NCBI GenBank assembly: GCA_963514095.1
Contig: OY741267.1
Span: 11,201,120-11,265,119 of the forward strand
Direction of reading: 5' to 3'
DNA length: 64,000 nt
DNA from: Eutrigla gurnardus
Taxonomy: Eukaryota > Chordata > Actinopteri > Perciformes > Triglidae
Part shown: piece after piece, positions 34,861 through 46,946 of the stretch
Layout: each line of letters opens with the position of its first letter
Numbering within the stretch: the first letter of the stretch is position 1
Position numbers and translations under genes: made by a program
The notes under the pieces: generated by a model
Seen by the model: only the letters and a program-made list of their open reading frames with translations
Database searches by the model: none
What the model was told of the DNA's origin: nothing

Positions 34861-35907
34861 TTTCTCTGTTCTCCTCACCTACTACCGGCCCTTCGTCATC
34901 CTCACTTTCATCCTCATCCTCCAAGTCCGTCATCACTCTGTCCTGCGTCCGTAAATCACCACCACCATCGTCCACTCTTATTCGATCACAAATCGGTCCA
35001 TTTCGCTCCGTTGACACAATCGCTAACTAGCCGCTATGCATCAAATACCGCTAACGTGAACGTCAAATTCAGCCTGCCGTCTGCGTGCAAACCAGCCAAT
35101 CAAATCGCACGACACAGGAAAAAAAAAACCAATCACCAACGGAAACAATATTTCTTCAGATAATTGATTGTTAATGTCTCAGTGTCTTAATTTGTTCTAT
35201 ATTTGTTACAGTTTTTAATCCATAAATATTTCGAGGGGAGGGGGGCAAAAGGGGGGGCGCAGCCTTTGACAGGAGGGTCTTGAGACCCTGCTTCCCCCCC
35301 CCTCGCGCCGTCACTGGTGTGGAGCATCTTTGCCCATGTTAACCCTGGTCCGCTCTCTTCTCCATCTCCGTTGGGTTTGAGTAGTATTTCTCTGGAAATA
35401 TTTTCTGTTCGTTTTCTCCTTCCTTTGGGCCTCCGTAGCATTACACAATAAACAAACCCATTGATCTATTTTTTTTGCTACCCAGTGATTCCCCCTTATT
35501 TCTCTCTCTATATATTTATTCACTCCTATTTGTTTTGAATGGTAGCCTTGTGTTTGTTTCACAGCTGATTCAAGTTTAAATCATTTACTCTGAGTTGAGA
35601 ACTGCAGTGTTTCAAAATGTGAACAAGCCCAAATAAATGTCATGTTAGTCCACAATCATACTGTTTACATACCATACACCTCATTTCAAACGTGTGTGGT
35701 CCTATTCTAGAGGATAATACACATTCAAACCACTAGGTGGCACTGCTGACAAAGTTATAGTTATGGAGTCTTGTTCGCTTATCTCAGACCAACAATATAT
35801 CGAGCTCCAAATCAAATGGGATAACTGTTTATACACTCGTACTCGTAGGCTAGTTTCTGGGAGTGAGCAGCTTGAGAGGAGGAAGACGTTTGTAAAGACA
35901 TATTTAC

Positions 35908-35991
35908 TGTTGTAGACCAGCAGGGTGAGTTTGTGGAGAGCCAGGGAGCTGTAGGACGTCACACTGAGGAGGGAGAAGAGCTGCCGGGAGC
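35908..35991 (-). CDS. hhla1: HHLA1 ectodomain exon
   Basis: An 84-bp exon, acceptor CCTCCAG, donor GTAAAT, phase 1-1. Peptide SRQLFSLLSVTSYSSLALHK then LTLLVYN. The SLLSVTSYSS core is, from memory, a strongly conserved HHLA1 block. Confidence 0.9.
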
Positions 35992-37788
35992 CTGGAGGAC
36001 AACGAGAGACACAGAAGGACATGTGACCTTCAGAGGTTACGTTATGGGTCTGCAGAAAAGTGATACTCGACTAAGGTAACACAATGTGGAGTGAGCCCAC
36101 TGATGTAAACTAGGTGTCTGTGGTGACATTACTGCAAAAAAGAATAATAATGAAAATGCTGCATTTAGTTACTGCAAATGCAAAGCCTTCAATTCCTACT
36201 GTTGCAGCTTCACATTTAAAGCATTAAACTGGTGAAACACAAGTTGAAATTAGAAAATGAGGGTGTCATGATTCTCCAAATCCACGATTCTATTTCAATC
36301 TTTTTCAAAAACACATAATTAAGTAAACAATGTTGTGTCCTCTCATTCATATTATTTACTTGCAACATTTAAAAAATATTTGGTTGAACGAGTTTTATTC
36401 GGTTGTCTTGAGGGATAACGGAAGAACTTCTTATCTTGAAGTCATCATCTTTGACATTGACATGGCAATTTATGTATTTGGTTGTCTGGCCGCACTTTAT
36501 GGGCTGTGATAGTCCATTTATGTAACATTTAATCTTTGGTTATTTATGCAGATGTGAAGCTTTGTATGCTTATGATATGGTTTTACTTGCATGATTTGGG
36601 CTGTTTTTTTTATTGAATTTGGCAGGTTTTAAGCTGTGACTGGGCAGGAAACTGGCTGTCTGATGTGGCAACATTCCACCGCATGGTCCCTCCCCCTCAC
36701 TCCCGGCTACTGGGAGACTACCTCACTGAGGGGAGTGGGCGCCAGCAATGCTGCTAGCTACCAGCTCGCTATTCTCCTCATGTTCTGTAGCCAGTGTAAT
36801 GTTAGCATGAAAACATGGTAAAATTAGCAAGCTAACGTTATCTAGCTAACTAGCCAGCTGCTAAATTAGTTAAATTAGCACTTCATCTACACACTGTCAC
36901 AGGCAGGAAAGCAAATTGCTTGTGGGTTGAGGCGAGGAAGGCAGTCTGATTAAATTATCCAGGCATTACCATTCTTTCATTTCATAGCGTAGATTAGTCC
37001 CAAACGGTCGAATCTCTCAGAATTGACTTTGCAAGATTAGGGCTAATTCAATCATATTTCAGACACGCCCCTGTTTATCAGGCTTTAATACTAAAAGTGT
37101 CACTGAAGGCTGGTATTAAGCAGGATTTGAAGCCTATTAGATGCTTACGTTGAACAAACTTAACATTGCAGCTAAGATTAACTATTCCTGAAAAAGTAAG
37201 CAGACTACCTCAAAAAATGCTGGGAGGTAAAGACACATTTCATAAAATACAAAAAACTTGCCCTTCAAATTATGAAATGAACACTTCCCAAATGTCACCA
37301 CAAAAGGCAGGCAAACCATGTTTTTTAAAAAGGTCACCTCATCCAAATCTCCAAAAAACACATATTCACGTTCACCTCTGGAGTCTTTGTTTCATACCCG
37401 GAGGCTCTAGCCTCAATACAACAGAGGAGAGGAGGATTTCCTCTTTTCTCTCTTTAGAGAACCACATCATTTCGTTTTACCTCATTACACCTCTATTTTT
37501 ACCACAGCAAACCTTTTGATACCATGTTCTGTAGGTCATAAAGTGATCAGGAATGTTTTTGCAGAAACATTGTACATAAAAGCAAATGTATCTCTGTGGA
37601 TATAAGTGAGTGAGAAGGTGTTGTGATTTGAGTGAACTGGCCCTTTAAAGCAGACACTGTACACAGCTAAGCAGTCTTGCCTGCAGTTTGACCTCTGCAG
37701 GGGGGAAAGCTGTGCTTCAATCAGGACATACATGCAAGATTTACAGCTCAGAATTGATCTCTACATGAGTGATATTATGACAACGTAC
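35992..37788 (-). other. HHLA1 intron
   Basis: No coding or mobile feature recognised. Confidence 0.6.
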
Positions 37789-37869
37789 CTGACTGACTTG
37801 TATTTATTAAAGTATTGACCAGGGGAGTGAGGTCGATGGCAGCTGGATCGATGTGCTCTCCTGGGATTT
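37789..37869 (-). CDS. hhla1: HHLA1 ectodomain exon
   Basis: An 81-bp exon, acceptor TTTCCCCAG, donor GTACGT, phase 1-1. Peptide IPGEHIDPAAIDLTPLVNTL then INTSQS; NTS is a sequon. A second AG (CCCAG) 9 nt inside could serve as an alternative acceptor in the same frame. Confidence 0.87.
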
Positions 37870-39046
37870 CTGGGGAAAAAAGCAGACAAAAAAGTCAATG
37901 GGACATTATTCTGGTTTTAATCTCTGTTATGGAATTAGCAGCATCAGCAAAATGTGGCTACATAATTGCGAGATGAGAAAAAATAAGGAACAATTACACT
38001 GAGGAATTAGTCTCTGGGGTGGTAGTTATTAAAATAACTGGAGGTCAGTGAAGGGGCTGGTCTCATATATCGAGCCAATACTGGCTTTTTATTTCACACC
38101 ATTCAGGTATTTTATCATTTACTTGTCAAGGACGTTCTGTTTACAGTCGCATTTGTTTGTCAGCTGATAGATTCAGAATTAAAGTGGATAATCAGGAATA
38201 AATTGAGAGGGTTTGTTAAAATTTGTTTCATATTAACTATTGTGATTTCTTGAAATATGAAATAGTAAAATCTGTCACTTATTACACAATTGTTATTTTA
38301 ATGTGAATCCCAATCATGACGATAAAATGGTGTGTTAGGTTCATTGTAGGAAAAAATAAATACATAATAATAATTACAGAGCCAGGGGAGGGTGGGTAAT
38401 ATTCTTGGGAAAAAAACTCAATGTAAATATAGGAGATATTCTCTGAGATCAAAGTGGCAAATTTGCAAGATTATAAAATCATACTGAAAATTGCTCCCCT
38501 CCCCTAACGCCATCATTTTTATGTTTATTTTACCAACAATGGCCCAACTACACCGTGGTAGGTTGAAGATGACAAAACCTTTCTTTGAATTGAACATATC
38601 TTGAAGACTGTGCTTTCTAGTTTCTTCAAAAAAAAAATGATGTTGTTTAATGTTTTCCATTATGTTGACTTGACGATAACACCAATTTAAATTAATTATA
38701 AACACGATCTAGTGATTTTATACGCATGAAAACTGTGTTGGTAATACTGTTGTTAAAAACAAAATCATTTAGCATCACTTCATCAGCAGAGCTGCATGCA
38801 ACTCCAAAGCTCTCACACGAAACAGCACATTAACACAGTTTTACATCAACAACAACTGCAGTTGAGGAAAATAATTACTGGGCTGCATCTGTGTGATTTT
38901 CAATCATACATCAACAAAATACCTTGTCGCGTTCTTTTTCAGCGTGAACTGCTGTGTGAACTGACATCATAATTTCCATTAATTTAGCAGCTGGAATAAT
39001 TCAGAAACATGCTGACAAACAAGCAGAATGATGGAATGAGAACGAC
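37870..39046 (-). other. HHLA1 intron
   Basis: AT-rich, no repeat family recognised. Confidence 0.6.
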
Positions 39047-39106
39047 CTGTGGAGTCCAGGACGATGTCTCTTTGGTGTCTCACTTCCTGCCGTCTGTCTC
39101 TTAATG
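39047..39106 (-). CDS. hhla1: HHLA1 exon (basic N-terminal segment)
   Basis: A 60-bp exon, acceptor ATCCCCACAG, donor GTCGTT (weak), phase 1-1. Peptide LRDRRQEVRHQRDIVLDST, highly charged, directly after the signal peptide. The RDRR / RHQR clusters could be proprotein-convertase sites (inference). Confidence 0.8.
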
Positions 39107-39450
39107 CTGTGGGGATATCAAACCAGGCATGAACATTTTTGGAGGGAGAGAGTCTGTGCAACAAATTATTTTTCTATTTAACTATTATTTATACAATATT
39201 ATCATGTGTATTTAATACACAAAATCAACATTTCATTTTAAAATATTACAGATATTGTCAATACTGATAAATCACAACACCTCTAATTATCATATCAAGT
39301 ACAATCTAATATAAATACATTAAGAAATTAAAATTAAGATAAAAGAACAGAATACAAAACTACTAACTACAAGAAATAAATGCATTGAACCTCTTGCATT
39401 GATAAAATAAAACTCACAATTCTCAGCCCAAAAGTGTTATGCAGACCTAC

Positions 39451-39541
39451 CTTGGCTGATGAGGATGAGGAGGAAAGTGGCGGCGACACAGATGAGGAAA
39501 CAGAGGCGTGGATGCTGGCTGGCTCTCTGTAAGTCTGCCAT
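39451..39541 (-). CDS. hhla1: HHLA1 first coding exon (signal peptide)
   Basis: ATG at 39541 in context GGCGTCATGG. It encodes MADLQRASQHPRLCFLICVA then ATFLLILISQ, a basic n-region and a strong hydrophobic core. Donor GTAGGT. The assembled HHLA1 runs from here to 19172 over thirteen coding exons (about 1060 residues). Its order is: signal peptide, charged segment, ~200-residue ectodomain with eight N-glycosylation sequons and several Cys, mucin domain, Cys-rich basic tail. Internal exons from 39047 to 25657 are all phase 1-1. HHLA1 is named from the human locus beside a HERV-H LTR; its molecular role is unknown to me. Confidence 0.87.
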
Positions 39542-40687
39542 GACGCCGCTGAAGCACCGCTGTGACCACAAAAACACACAAACTGGATCAAATTTTTTAC
39601 TGTTTTAGATCAGCCATTTGTCCCTGTAACGTCAGTCAAATGGTGTCAACAAAGGTTTGGAGATTTGTGAATGTGAACAGCATTTCAAGGCTCGGCACAA
39701 TGATGTCATCAGGCTGTGACCATACTGCTCAAACCGGTGCTCCCTGGTGGCCTCGCAATCACTAGAGGCCAACCCTGGAGGTGAAATTGTTAATAACAAA
39801 TACAAAACTAAATACAATTTTTGTATGTAAAAATACCAAAAGTCCACAAGATGTCAGGATGAGAGACTTGTGAGTCAGTTTCCCTCCAAATAAAAAAAAA
39901 GTTATGCCCTTAAATGATTAAGGGGAGATTTTTACTGTGAACAGATTTAATCAGTAAACATCGCTAGTTGATTACTCACATTAAGACAATTATTTTGTGT
40001 GTTTTCATTTTTTCTTAAACGTTGTTTAAATAGGTAAATTACTCATTATCTTATTAAATATAGGCTGATTTGTTTAATTTTCCAGATCAGGAATCCAGGC
40101 TCAAAATTCTTGTTGAATTTGCAAATCTTTTTTCAAAAGGCTTTTTTTTAGCCTTAGGAAAAGCTACATCTCAGATGATCTTTAGCAGATAAAGATGTCT
40201 CAGGTATAGTCACATGACTGCAGAAATAGCAGGATGTGGAGATGCATACCTGCTAATCTTAAGACCTGAAATTGCTCAGTGCATGAAAAACAACGTAACA
40301 ACTTAAATTGTGCAACTACGCTGTTGTATGCCTGGTTGTAGTGACATGCCGTTGCATTTTAATGGGTCATGAATCATAAAATATCTCCCTACAAGTCAAA
40401 TGAATAATAATTAACTCAAGCAATCCATACTGAGAATACCAATGCATATTAAACAGTGATGATATTAATCAGAAAAAAAATTATGCAACACTGATGAAAA
40501 ATGACTAAAGTTTGTTGGGATAAAACAATGTGTATCAAGTACAAAAACTCAAGTTTATAGAACTCGAAGTGCCTGTAATTTAACTAATGAGTTTGAGATG
40601 GAGAGCAGAACGGAGGTGAAGAGGCTAAACTATTCAAACTGCCAAACTATTTTATGATCTCCAGAAAGAAATCCAAACAGAACTCAC

Positions 40688-40850
40688 CAGATCCTTGAAC
40701 CCTCCAGTAAAGTGTGCAGCGCTGCTAATCCCCCAGCAGCATCAGACCTCGCCCCGCGTATCACACACCTACGGTCAGATAAGGATCCAGCGATGCCTGT
40801 TTCCTCCCCTCTGAACAGCAGAGGTTGGCAGCAGGTTGGCAGCTTACTGA
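40688..40850 (-). promoter_or_regulatory. Candidate HHLA1 noncoding first exon / promoter area
   Basis: A consensus donor (GGATCTG|GTGAGTT on the minus strand) sits at 40687/40688. Acceptors at about 39549 (TTCAG) or 39560 (CACAG) lie just upstream of the ATG. The stretch is GC-richer than its flanks and ends near a poly(A) run at 40860-40882. The transcription start is not determined; the right end given is approximate. Confidence 0.4.
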
Positions 40851-40859
40851 GGAGCTCAG

Positions 40860-40882
40860 TAAAAAAAAAAAAAAAAAAAAAA
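40860..40882. repeat. Poly(A) tract
   Basis: About 23 consecutive A on the plus strand. Confidence 0.95.
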
Positions 40883-41009
40883 ACTAAACACGGTGTCTGG
40901 CTGCAGGCTGGCCACTGATCCCTAACCCACTCCAACAGCTCCACTGCAAAAAATATCACACTCATTCTGTCATTCTCTCCTTTGTGGGAATATTTTTTTT
41001 AAAACTGCA

Positions 41010-42376
41010 TTGTTATACAAAAACAATCAATGACATCCACCTAAACACAGACAATGGTAAAATTTCAGTCTTGGTATTACTGGATCTCAGTGGTGCATTT
41101 GACACAGTCGATCACAACATACTCCTAGACCGTCTGGAAAACTGGGTGGAACTTTCTGGCACAGTATTAAAAATGGTTTGAATACTACTTGAAGGACAGG
41201 GACTACTTTGTGTGTATGGATAATTACACATCTGAGGGGGCAAAAATGACATGTGGAGTTCCCAAAGGCTCCATTCTGGGCCCTCTTCTGTTATATCTAC
41301 ATGGTTCCACTGGCTCAGAGCATGAAAAACAACAAAATATGCTACCATAACTACGCAAACGATACACAAGTTTACATCACTATATCACCAGGGGACTATA
41401 GTTTAATTCCAGTACTGATTAGATGCATTGAGCAAAACAATAATTGGATGGAGCAGAATTTTCTCCAATTAAACAAAGACAAAACTGAAATAATTGTTTT
41501 TGGAGCCAAGGAAGAAAGTTCAAAAGTTAGTACCCAGCTTCAAGCGGTAATGGTAAAAGCCACAAACGAAGCGAAATGTAGGTGTAGTGATGTACTCAGA
41601 CCTGAACTTCAACAGCCACATTAAAGCAGTTACAAAGTCAGCCTACTATCACCTAAAGAATATATCAAGGATTAAAGGACTTATGACTCAGCAGGATTTG
41701 GAAAAAACTGTCCATGCTTTTATCTTCAGCAGGCTCGACTACTGTAACGGTGTCTTTACAGGTCTCCCTAAAAAGTCCATCAGACAACTGCAGTTAATTC
41801 AGAACGCTGCTGCTCGAGTCCTCACTAACACCAAAAAAGTGGATCACATTACTCCAGTTCTCAGATCTTCACCGGCTTACTGTCTGTTAAAGAATCAATT
41901 TCAAAATACTACTGCTGGTTTACAAAGCACTGAATGGTTTAGGGCCAAAATACATTTCTGATCTTCTGCTTAGCTACGAACCATCCAGACCTCTCAGATG
42001 GTCTGGGACAGGACTGCTCTGTGTCCCCCAAGTCAGAACCAAACATGGAGAGGCAGCCTTCAGTTTTTATGCACCACATATCTGGAACAAACTTCCAGAA
42101 AGCTGCAGCTCTGCTGCAAATATCAGCTCTTTTAAATCAAGACTGAAGACTTTTCTGTTTGCCGCTGCCTTTCAGTAAACAATACTATCTATGAACTGCT
42201 TATAGGCCTACTGCACTGTAATTTCTATTCCTTGATATTCTTGTTTGATATGATTTGATTTTTTTATTTTGTTGGCTTATTTTAATGCTTTTTCTCCAAT
42301 GCTTTTAATGTTCTATGTAAAGCACTTTGAATCGCCCTGTTGTTGAAAGGTGCTATACAAATAAAATTGCCTTGCC
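41010..42376 (+). mobile_element. LINE (L2/Rex1 group) 3' half, inactivated
   Basis: Reverse-transcriptase motifs in order: LVLLDLSGAFDTVDHNILLD (41074-41133), GVPKGSILGPLLF, NYANDTQVYI (catalytic YADD changed to YAND), then QLNKDKTEIIVFG, SRLDYCNGVF and QLIQNAAARVLTNTKKV. The frame shifts at least twice, near 41165-41255 and near 41585. The 3' end 'aggtgctatacaaataaaattgcc' is typical of the group. 5' truncated; dead copy. Confidence 0.9.
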
Positions 42377-42599
42377 GGGTCATCTTCTTCCTGAATGTTT
42401 AAAAATAAAGCAGTTGCTGATTTGTGCGTCCTTAATAACTATAATTCAATGTGCAGTTAGGACTTGATTGACAGGGCTCGAGTCATTACTGATTTACTTG
42501 GGTTCTATAAATGCAGTGACAAAACATGATGAGACAACATGGTTCCTGTCTCTTAGGAGGAACCTGGATCAGCACAACCGATTTTGTTAAGATTTGTTA

Positions 42600-43980
42600 A
42601 GGCGTCTGTGAGTGTAGCAGGATGAGCATTTTGTCTTGTTTTCCCTCTCGTTCTTTTTATTTACATTGGTTACTATGGTTTCCGTTCCTCATTTCCGCTA
42701 CGCATTGGGGTGCGCTGGTACAAAAGCGGTAGTCCGCCCACCGGTTCTTACTCTGCGCTTCCATTGTCACCTGCGTCACTTCCGGGTCGGAGGTTGTGTG
42801 CCCGACAGGTATGGCCACACGCTGCTTCACCTCGCTGCTTGTCTTGTTTTGATAATTATGCTGAAGGCATAGTGTTGTGTTGTAGGGCGATTGTGTGCTG
42901 CTCCGTGCTCCCTCTTCCTGTGTGTGTGCGCCGCTGTGATCGTTCATCGGTAGTAATGCTGGCGGATGCCGGGCGTCCTTTTTCCTTCCCTCCTCTCGTG
43001 AGTGTGTGAGTGCCTTTTGTTACTAAAAAGGTATGTAGCCTATATTTTAACATGTAACCTCATCAATCTTTTACATACTTAGCTAATGCTTATTATAACC
43101 ACCTCATTGGGCTGCTGCTGTTTAATTACTGTTTACCGTCCGTATCTGCTGCTGCTGCGTGCCGCTACAGCGTTTATCCTGCGGCCGTCAGAGGTCTCGC
43201 AGCCACTTCCTATCGTAGCCTACAGGACGATTGTTCGGCCGCACGCCGCGGGCCGGGCACGATCACGTTTTATATACCGGGGATTGCTCCCCCTCATGTT
43301 GCGTGAATGAGTGTATGAACGTGTCATTGTATTGTTTTTGAGTATGTGTTTGGGTTCTTTCTGGATTTTGTTTATGTAATTCTACGTCATTCATTCCGTT
43401 AATTGAGTTGTGTTGTAAATTAAGTAATTGAGTTTTGTGTTTATTATTCTCCTTTGGTTATTTTGTGTAGTTATTTGATACATTATTTAAGTCTGTGATC
43501 CGTCCATTACTTATGGTTTTGTTAGGTTTTCTTTCTTTTTGTGTGTGTGTGCAACCCCACTAATTTGTTATCTCCTCCCTTTTCAGTTGCTGTAGGCCGG
43601 TGGTGGCGGTGCTGGTGATCTGGTGGTGGCATCCTCCCGTCTTGTCGTGCTGTGTCCTTGGGAGTGGGTTTTCTTCACTGAGAGTGTGTCTGCCACGTGT
43701 GCCGGGTGACTTCAGTTTGTTTCTTTATTTTGGTGGATCCCTCCCCTGCACTAGTCTTCGTCCATCCACTTCGGTCTCAGCCCTGTTTAGGTTTGCCCAT
43801 TTATTTTGTGTGAATGAGCTAATAGAGATTGTTTTAAAGAAAATATGAAAATAAAGTGTATTTTAAAACTTTGAACCACGTCTCTTGCCGGCTAAGTAAC
43901 GACGAACCTGTGTGCCTTTGTACCTGAACAAATTCCCTGGGTGAAATTCCCAGGGTGGCGTTGTCGAGCTTTTTTAGAAA
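42600..43980 (+). other. Unclassified, possibly transcribed spliced unit or LTR-like element
   Basis: Compositionally unlike its flanks: T/G-rich with many CpG. On the plus strand it contains a good donor (AAAAAG|GTATGT at 43031), a good acceptor (CTCCTCCCTTTTCAG ending at 43586) and a polyadenylation signal (AATAAA at 43850-43855). Open frames are short (up to 99 residues) and not recognisable. It ends at 43940-43965 with the small hairpin ccctgggtgaaattcccaggg. Either a lncRNA-like locus or the terminal part of a retroelement I cannot name. Confidence 0.35.
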
Positions 43981-44017
43981 ATTAGTTACATATCCTTTTC
44001 ACCTCCTCCTTGCCACA

Positions 44018-44204
44018 TAAGGTTTGGATGTCCAAGAACGGAGTATCAAGAAGGATGGTAATGGATGTTTAATCATAGCAGCATGGCGCATTCTCCATTC
44101 ACATGCAGGTCTCAGAACAAGTTCCCCTTAACAACTACTATGGAATTACTCATAGCACCACCTAGTGGTATAATATAGGATCTACATCGTAAGTGAACAC
44201 AACA
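44018..44204 (-). repeat. Ty3/Gypsy 3' LTR (left copy)
   Basis: 187 bp, matching 48409-48595 with only two differences. The element lies on the minus strand, so this left copy is the 3' LTR. In element orientation it begins TGTTGTGTTC. Confidence 0.95.
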
Positions 44205-44426
44205 TCCCCCCTTTACTTAAAGATTGATTCTTCTTCAGACAGAACAGCAATAAAACAGGTCTCAAACACGGCAGAATTGTAATTGTAAAATATGAAATTG
44301 GTCTAGTAACCTAAGTCAAATATTTCCAGACTAGACTGCTTACATGTTCTAAAAATAACAATGCACATAAGAATTAACAAAATATGTAACAACAGGTTAA
44401 CTACTCTCATAACCAGTCTTGGTTCT

Positions 44427-45434
44427 TTATGTCTCATAGTCCTTGAGCCAGTCTGGTGGCTTATGTGCTCTGGCCGGACGATCTCCTGCTCCTTGGTCCT
44501 TCCTTGGCTCAGCTGGTTCTTCTGGAGCGGTTTTTGGCTGAGCTGGAGGTTCTGGAAGCTTGACAGATACTGAAGCGAGATGGGAAGCATGCCAGGTTTT
44601 TCCATCATCCAAGATGTAGGTGCTAGGACCCACTTGTTTCTTGATCTTAATTGGTGTAGAGAATTTCTGATGTCCCTTTGGAACATGCACCGGTTTCCGT
44701 ACTCGCACCCTATCCCCTTCTTTGAATGAAGGAGGACGAGCTCCCCGTCTGGCATCACAGTACTGCTTCATGTGTGACTGGCGAAGGGAAACTCTGTAAC
44801 GCACCTCATCATCATGAGCTGTCACAGCCGGAGGAGCAAGAACATTCAGCGCTGTCCTCATGTTGCGTCCATGCATGAGTTCAAATGGTGATGCGTTAGT
44901 CATGGCATGAGGTGTGGCACAATATGCCTGAAGAAAATCAGTCGTTGCAGGTTTCCACTGTTTATTCGGGAGGATTGCACTTTGGACACAGGCTTTGTAG
45001 ACTCTGTTGAATCTCTCTATGGCACCGTTGGAGGATGGATGGTACACAGATGAATGGATATGTGTGATTCCCCGGCCTTTGAGGAATGCAGAGAAGGCAG
45101 CAGATGTAAATTGCGGCCCATTATCCGTGACTATGGATTCTGGGTTACCATAGCGGCTGAAGAGACTTCTGAGAAATCCCAGCACGGTCTTAGTTGTAAC
45201 AGTAGATGCAAAAGCGACTTCTGGCCACTTTGAGTAATAATCAGTGAGGGTGATTGCGTACTTGCAGTCCCATATTGCGGTTTCAAATGGTCCAACTATG
45301 TCCATTCCGAGCTTACTCCATGGGCCCTCAGGTAACGGCACAGGCTGCAATGGTGCCTCAGTGACTCTTGCTGACTTGTCTAACTTCTGACACAGTGAGC
45401 AGGCGGAGATCTCAGAGCGAACCAGTGTGTCCAT
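44427..45434 (-). pseudogene. Gypsy integrase segment of pol
   Basis: 335-residue open frame. It holds the second half of the zinc-binding region (CSLCQKLDKS) and the integrase core: Asp in DIVGPFETA, Asp in IVTDNGPQFTS, and Glu in NGAIERFNR, forming the expected D,D-E triad. A C-terminal chromo/SH3-like region with basic and Pro-rich tail follows. It is separated by a single in-frame stop (near 45463) from the upstream frame carrying HEGHQGIVRTKQ. Confidence 0.9.
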
Positions 45435-45461
45435 ACATGGGAACCAGTAAAGCTCCCGCAG

Positions 45462-46946
45462 TCACTGTTTTGTCCGCACAATGCCTTGATGGCCTTCATG
45501 TGCCAGGGCAATAAGCATGCTGCGCAAGGAGACAGGCACAACTAGGCATGACCCTCTAAACACCAGGCTGTCCTTCACACTCAGTTCATGCTTAATCTTG
45601 ACATATGGCTGTAGTACTGGATTCACAGTCTTTGCAGGAGGCCACTTTTGGTTGATTTGCTGACGCAGAGAAGCAAGTTCAGAGCAGGAAGAGGAAGCAT
45701 CTTCAAACTCACCAGCAGTCACCGAGACAGGGGCCATTGATAACAAGGCTACCAGCTCCGGTTCCACGTCTGCATTTAGAGGGGAGGCAGCAGGCAGAGG
45801 CAAACGTGAGAGGCAACCGACTGTATGATTCAATGTTCCAGCGCGGTATACAACATCGTATGTGAAGCAGAGGAGACGAGCAGACCAACGTGCGACACGC
45901 ATCCCTGCTCGATCAGCTCCTTTTGTAGAGAGGAGTGTTGTCAGGGCCTGATGGTCGGTGCGAAGTGTGAACCTCCGGCCCCACAGGTATTTCCTCCATT
46001 TCTCTACAGCCCAGACACAAGCGAGAGCTTCTTTCTCAACCGTAGAGTATTTTCTCTCGGCTGGTGTCAGGGTCCTTGATGCAAACGCCACTGTGCGTTC
46101 TGTGTGGTCTGGATGCAGCTGTGTAAACACGGCACCCAGCCCATAATCTGATGCATCTGTTGAAATTATAGTTGGAAAGTCTGGGTTGAATAGAGCAAGC
46201 GCAGGGCTGTCAATGAGCAGCTGTTTCACTACAAGAAAGCACTGCTGAGCTTCATCACTCCATTCAAATGTGGCATCTTGTCTCAAGCCAGCACGAAGCG
46301 GTTCTACAACTGTGTTATAGTTTGGTATGAATTTGCCATACCACGACAGCATACCTAGGAAAGAGCGAAGGCTTGCAGCATCTTTGGGAGGAGGGGCCTG
46401 TGTAATCGCTTGTAAATGCTCTGTGTCAGGTTTGATGCCATCAGCGGTCACCAGGTGTCCCAAGAACTTCAGGCTGGATTGGCGAAAGTGGCATTTCTTT
46501 TCATTAAGCTGTAAGCCTGCCTTTTTAAGACGTTGCAGTACAGTTTCAAGAGCAGTGTCATGCAGTTGTGCTGTGTGCCCATAGAAAATAATGTCATCAA
46601 GGTAGTTCTGAACATTTGGCACTCCTCTCAGCACTGTGGCCATCAGCTTTTGAAATGCAGCTGGTGCTGATGCAAGGCCGTAGGGAACTCTGCAAAACCA
46701 GAACAGCCCTTCATGCGTGATGAACGCTGTTAAATCCCGACTCTCAGGATGAAGGGTTAGTTGGTGATATGCGCTTTCCAAGTCTATGGTTGGAAATACC
46801 GTAGCTCCTGTCAGTGTGGAGAGCAGTTCTCCATGTGAGGAAGAGGGTGGCTGTCTATGATGACTGCCTTGTTTGGCTCGCGAAGGTCTACACACATTCG
46901 AATTCCTCCTGTCTTTTTCTGTGTGACCACTATCGGCGAGACCCAA
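45462..46946 (-). pseudogene. Gypsy reverse transcriptase-RNase H segment of pol
   Basis: Reverse transcriptase has FPTIDLESAYHQ and the catalytic YLDDIIFYG. RNase H has STDASDYGLGAVFTQ, SRTLTPAERKYSTVEKEALA and RTDHQAL. The start of the integrase zinc finger (HEGHQG) ends the frame at a premature stop. The frame opens after a one-base shift from the preceding protease/RT frame near 46830; the first ~45 residues before that point are out of frame and meaningless. Confidence 0.92.

Larger units (their letters stand above)
32734..35316. mobile_element. Possible large hAT-like element carrying the minisatellite
   Basis: The left end (cagcggcggcaccag) and the complement of the right end (CAGTGACGGCGCGAG) are similar imperfect inverted termini of hAT type. 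Subterminal G-rich ('ggggggg') sequence lies inside each. The flanking 8-mers (acaccact, gtgtggag) do not match, so no target duplication supports the pairing. No transposase is readable. Confidence 0.35.
31926..35907 (-). other. Large HHLA1 intron filled by repeats
   Basis: Contains a possible large hAT-like element (32734-35316), the pyrimidine-rich minisatellite (33100-34860) and the MITE inside it (34277-34669). The plus-strand Ser/Leu/Pro frame (33044-33682) and the minus-strand Glu/Arg-rich frame (34697-35017) are translations of the minisatellite or its flank. Confidence 0.6.

Noticed and set aside
34697..35017. 106-codon acidic/basic minus-strand frame (MSTERNGPICDRI...)
   Set aside because: Its C-terminal half is the minisatellite. 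The N-terminal part might be a transposon fragment but has no recognisable domain.
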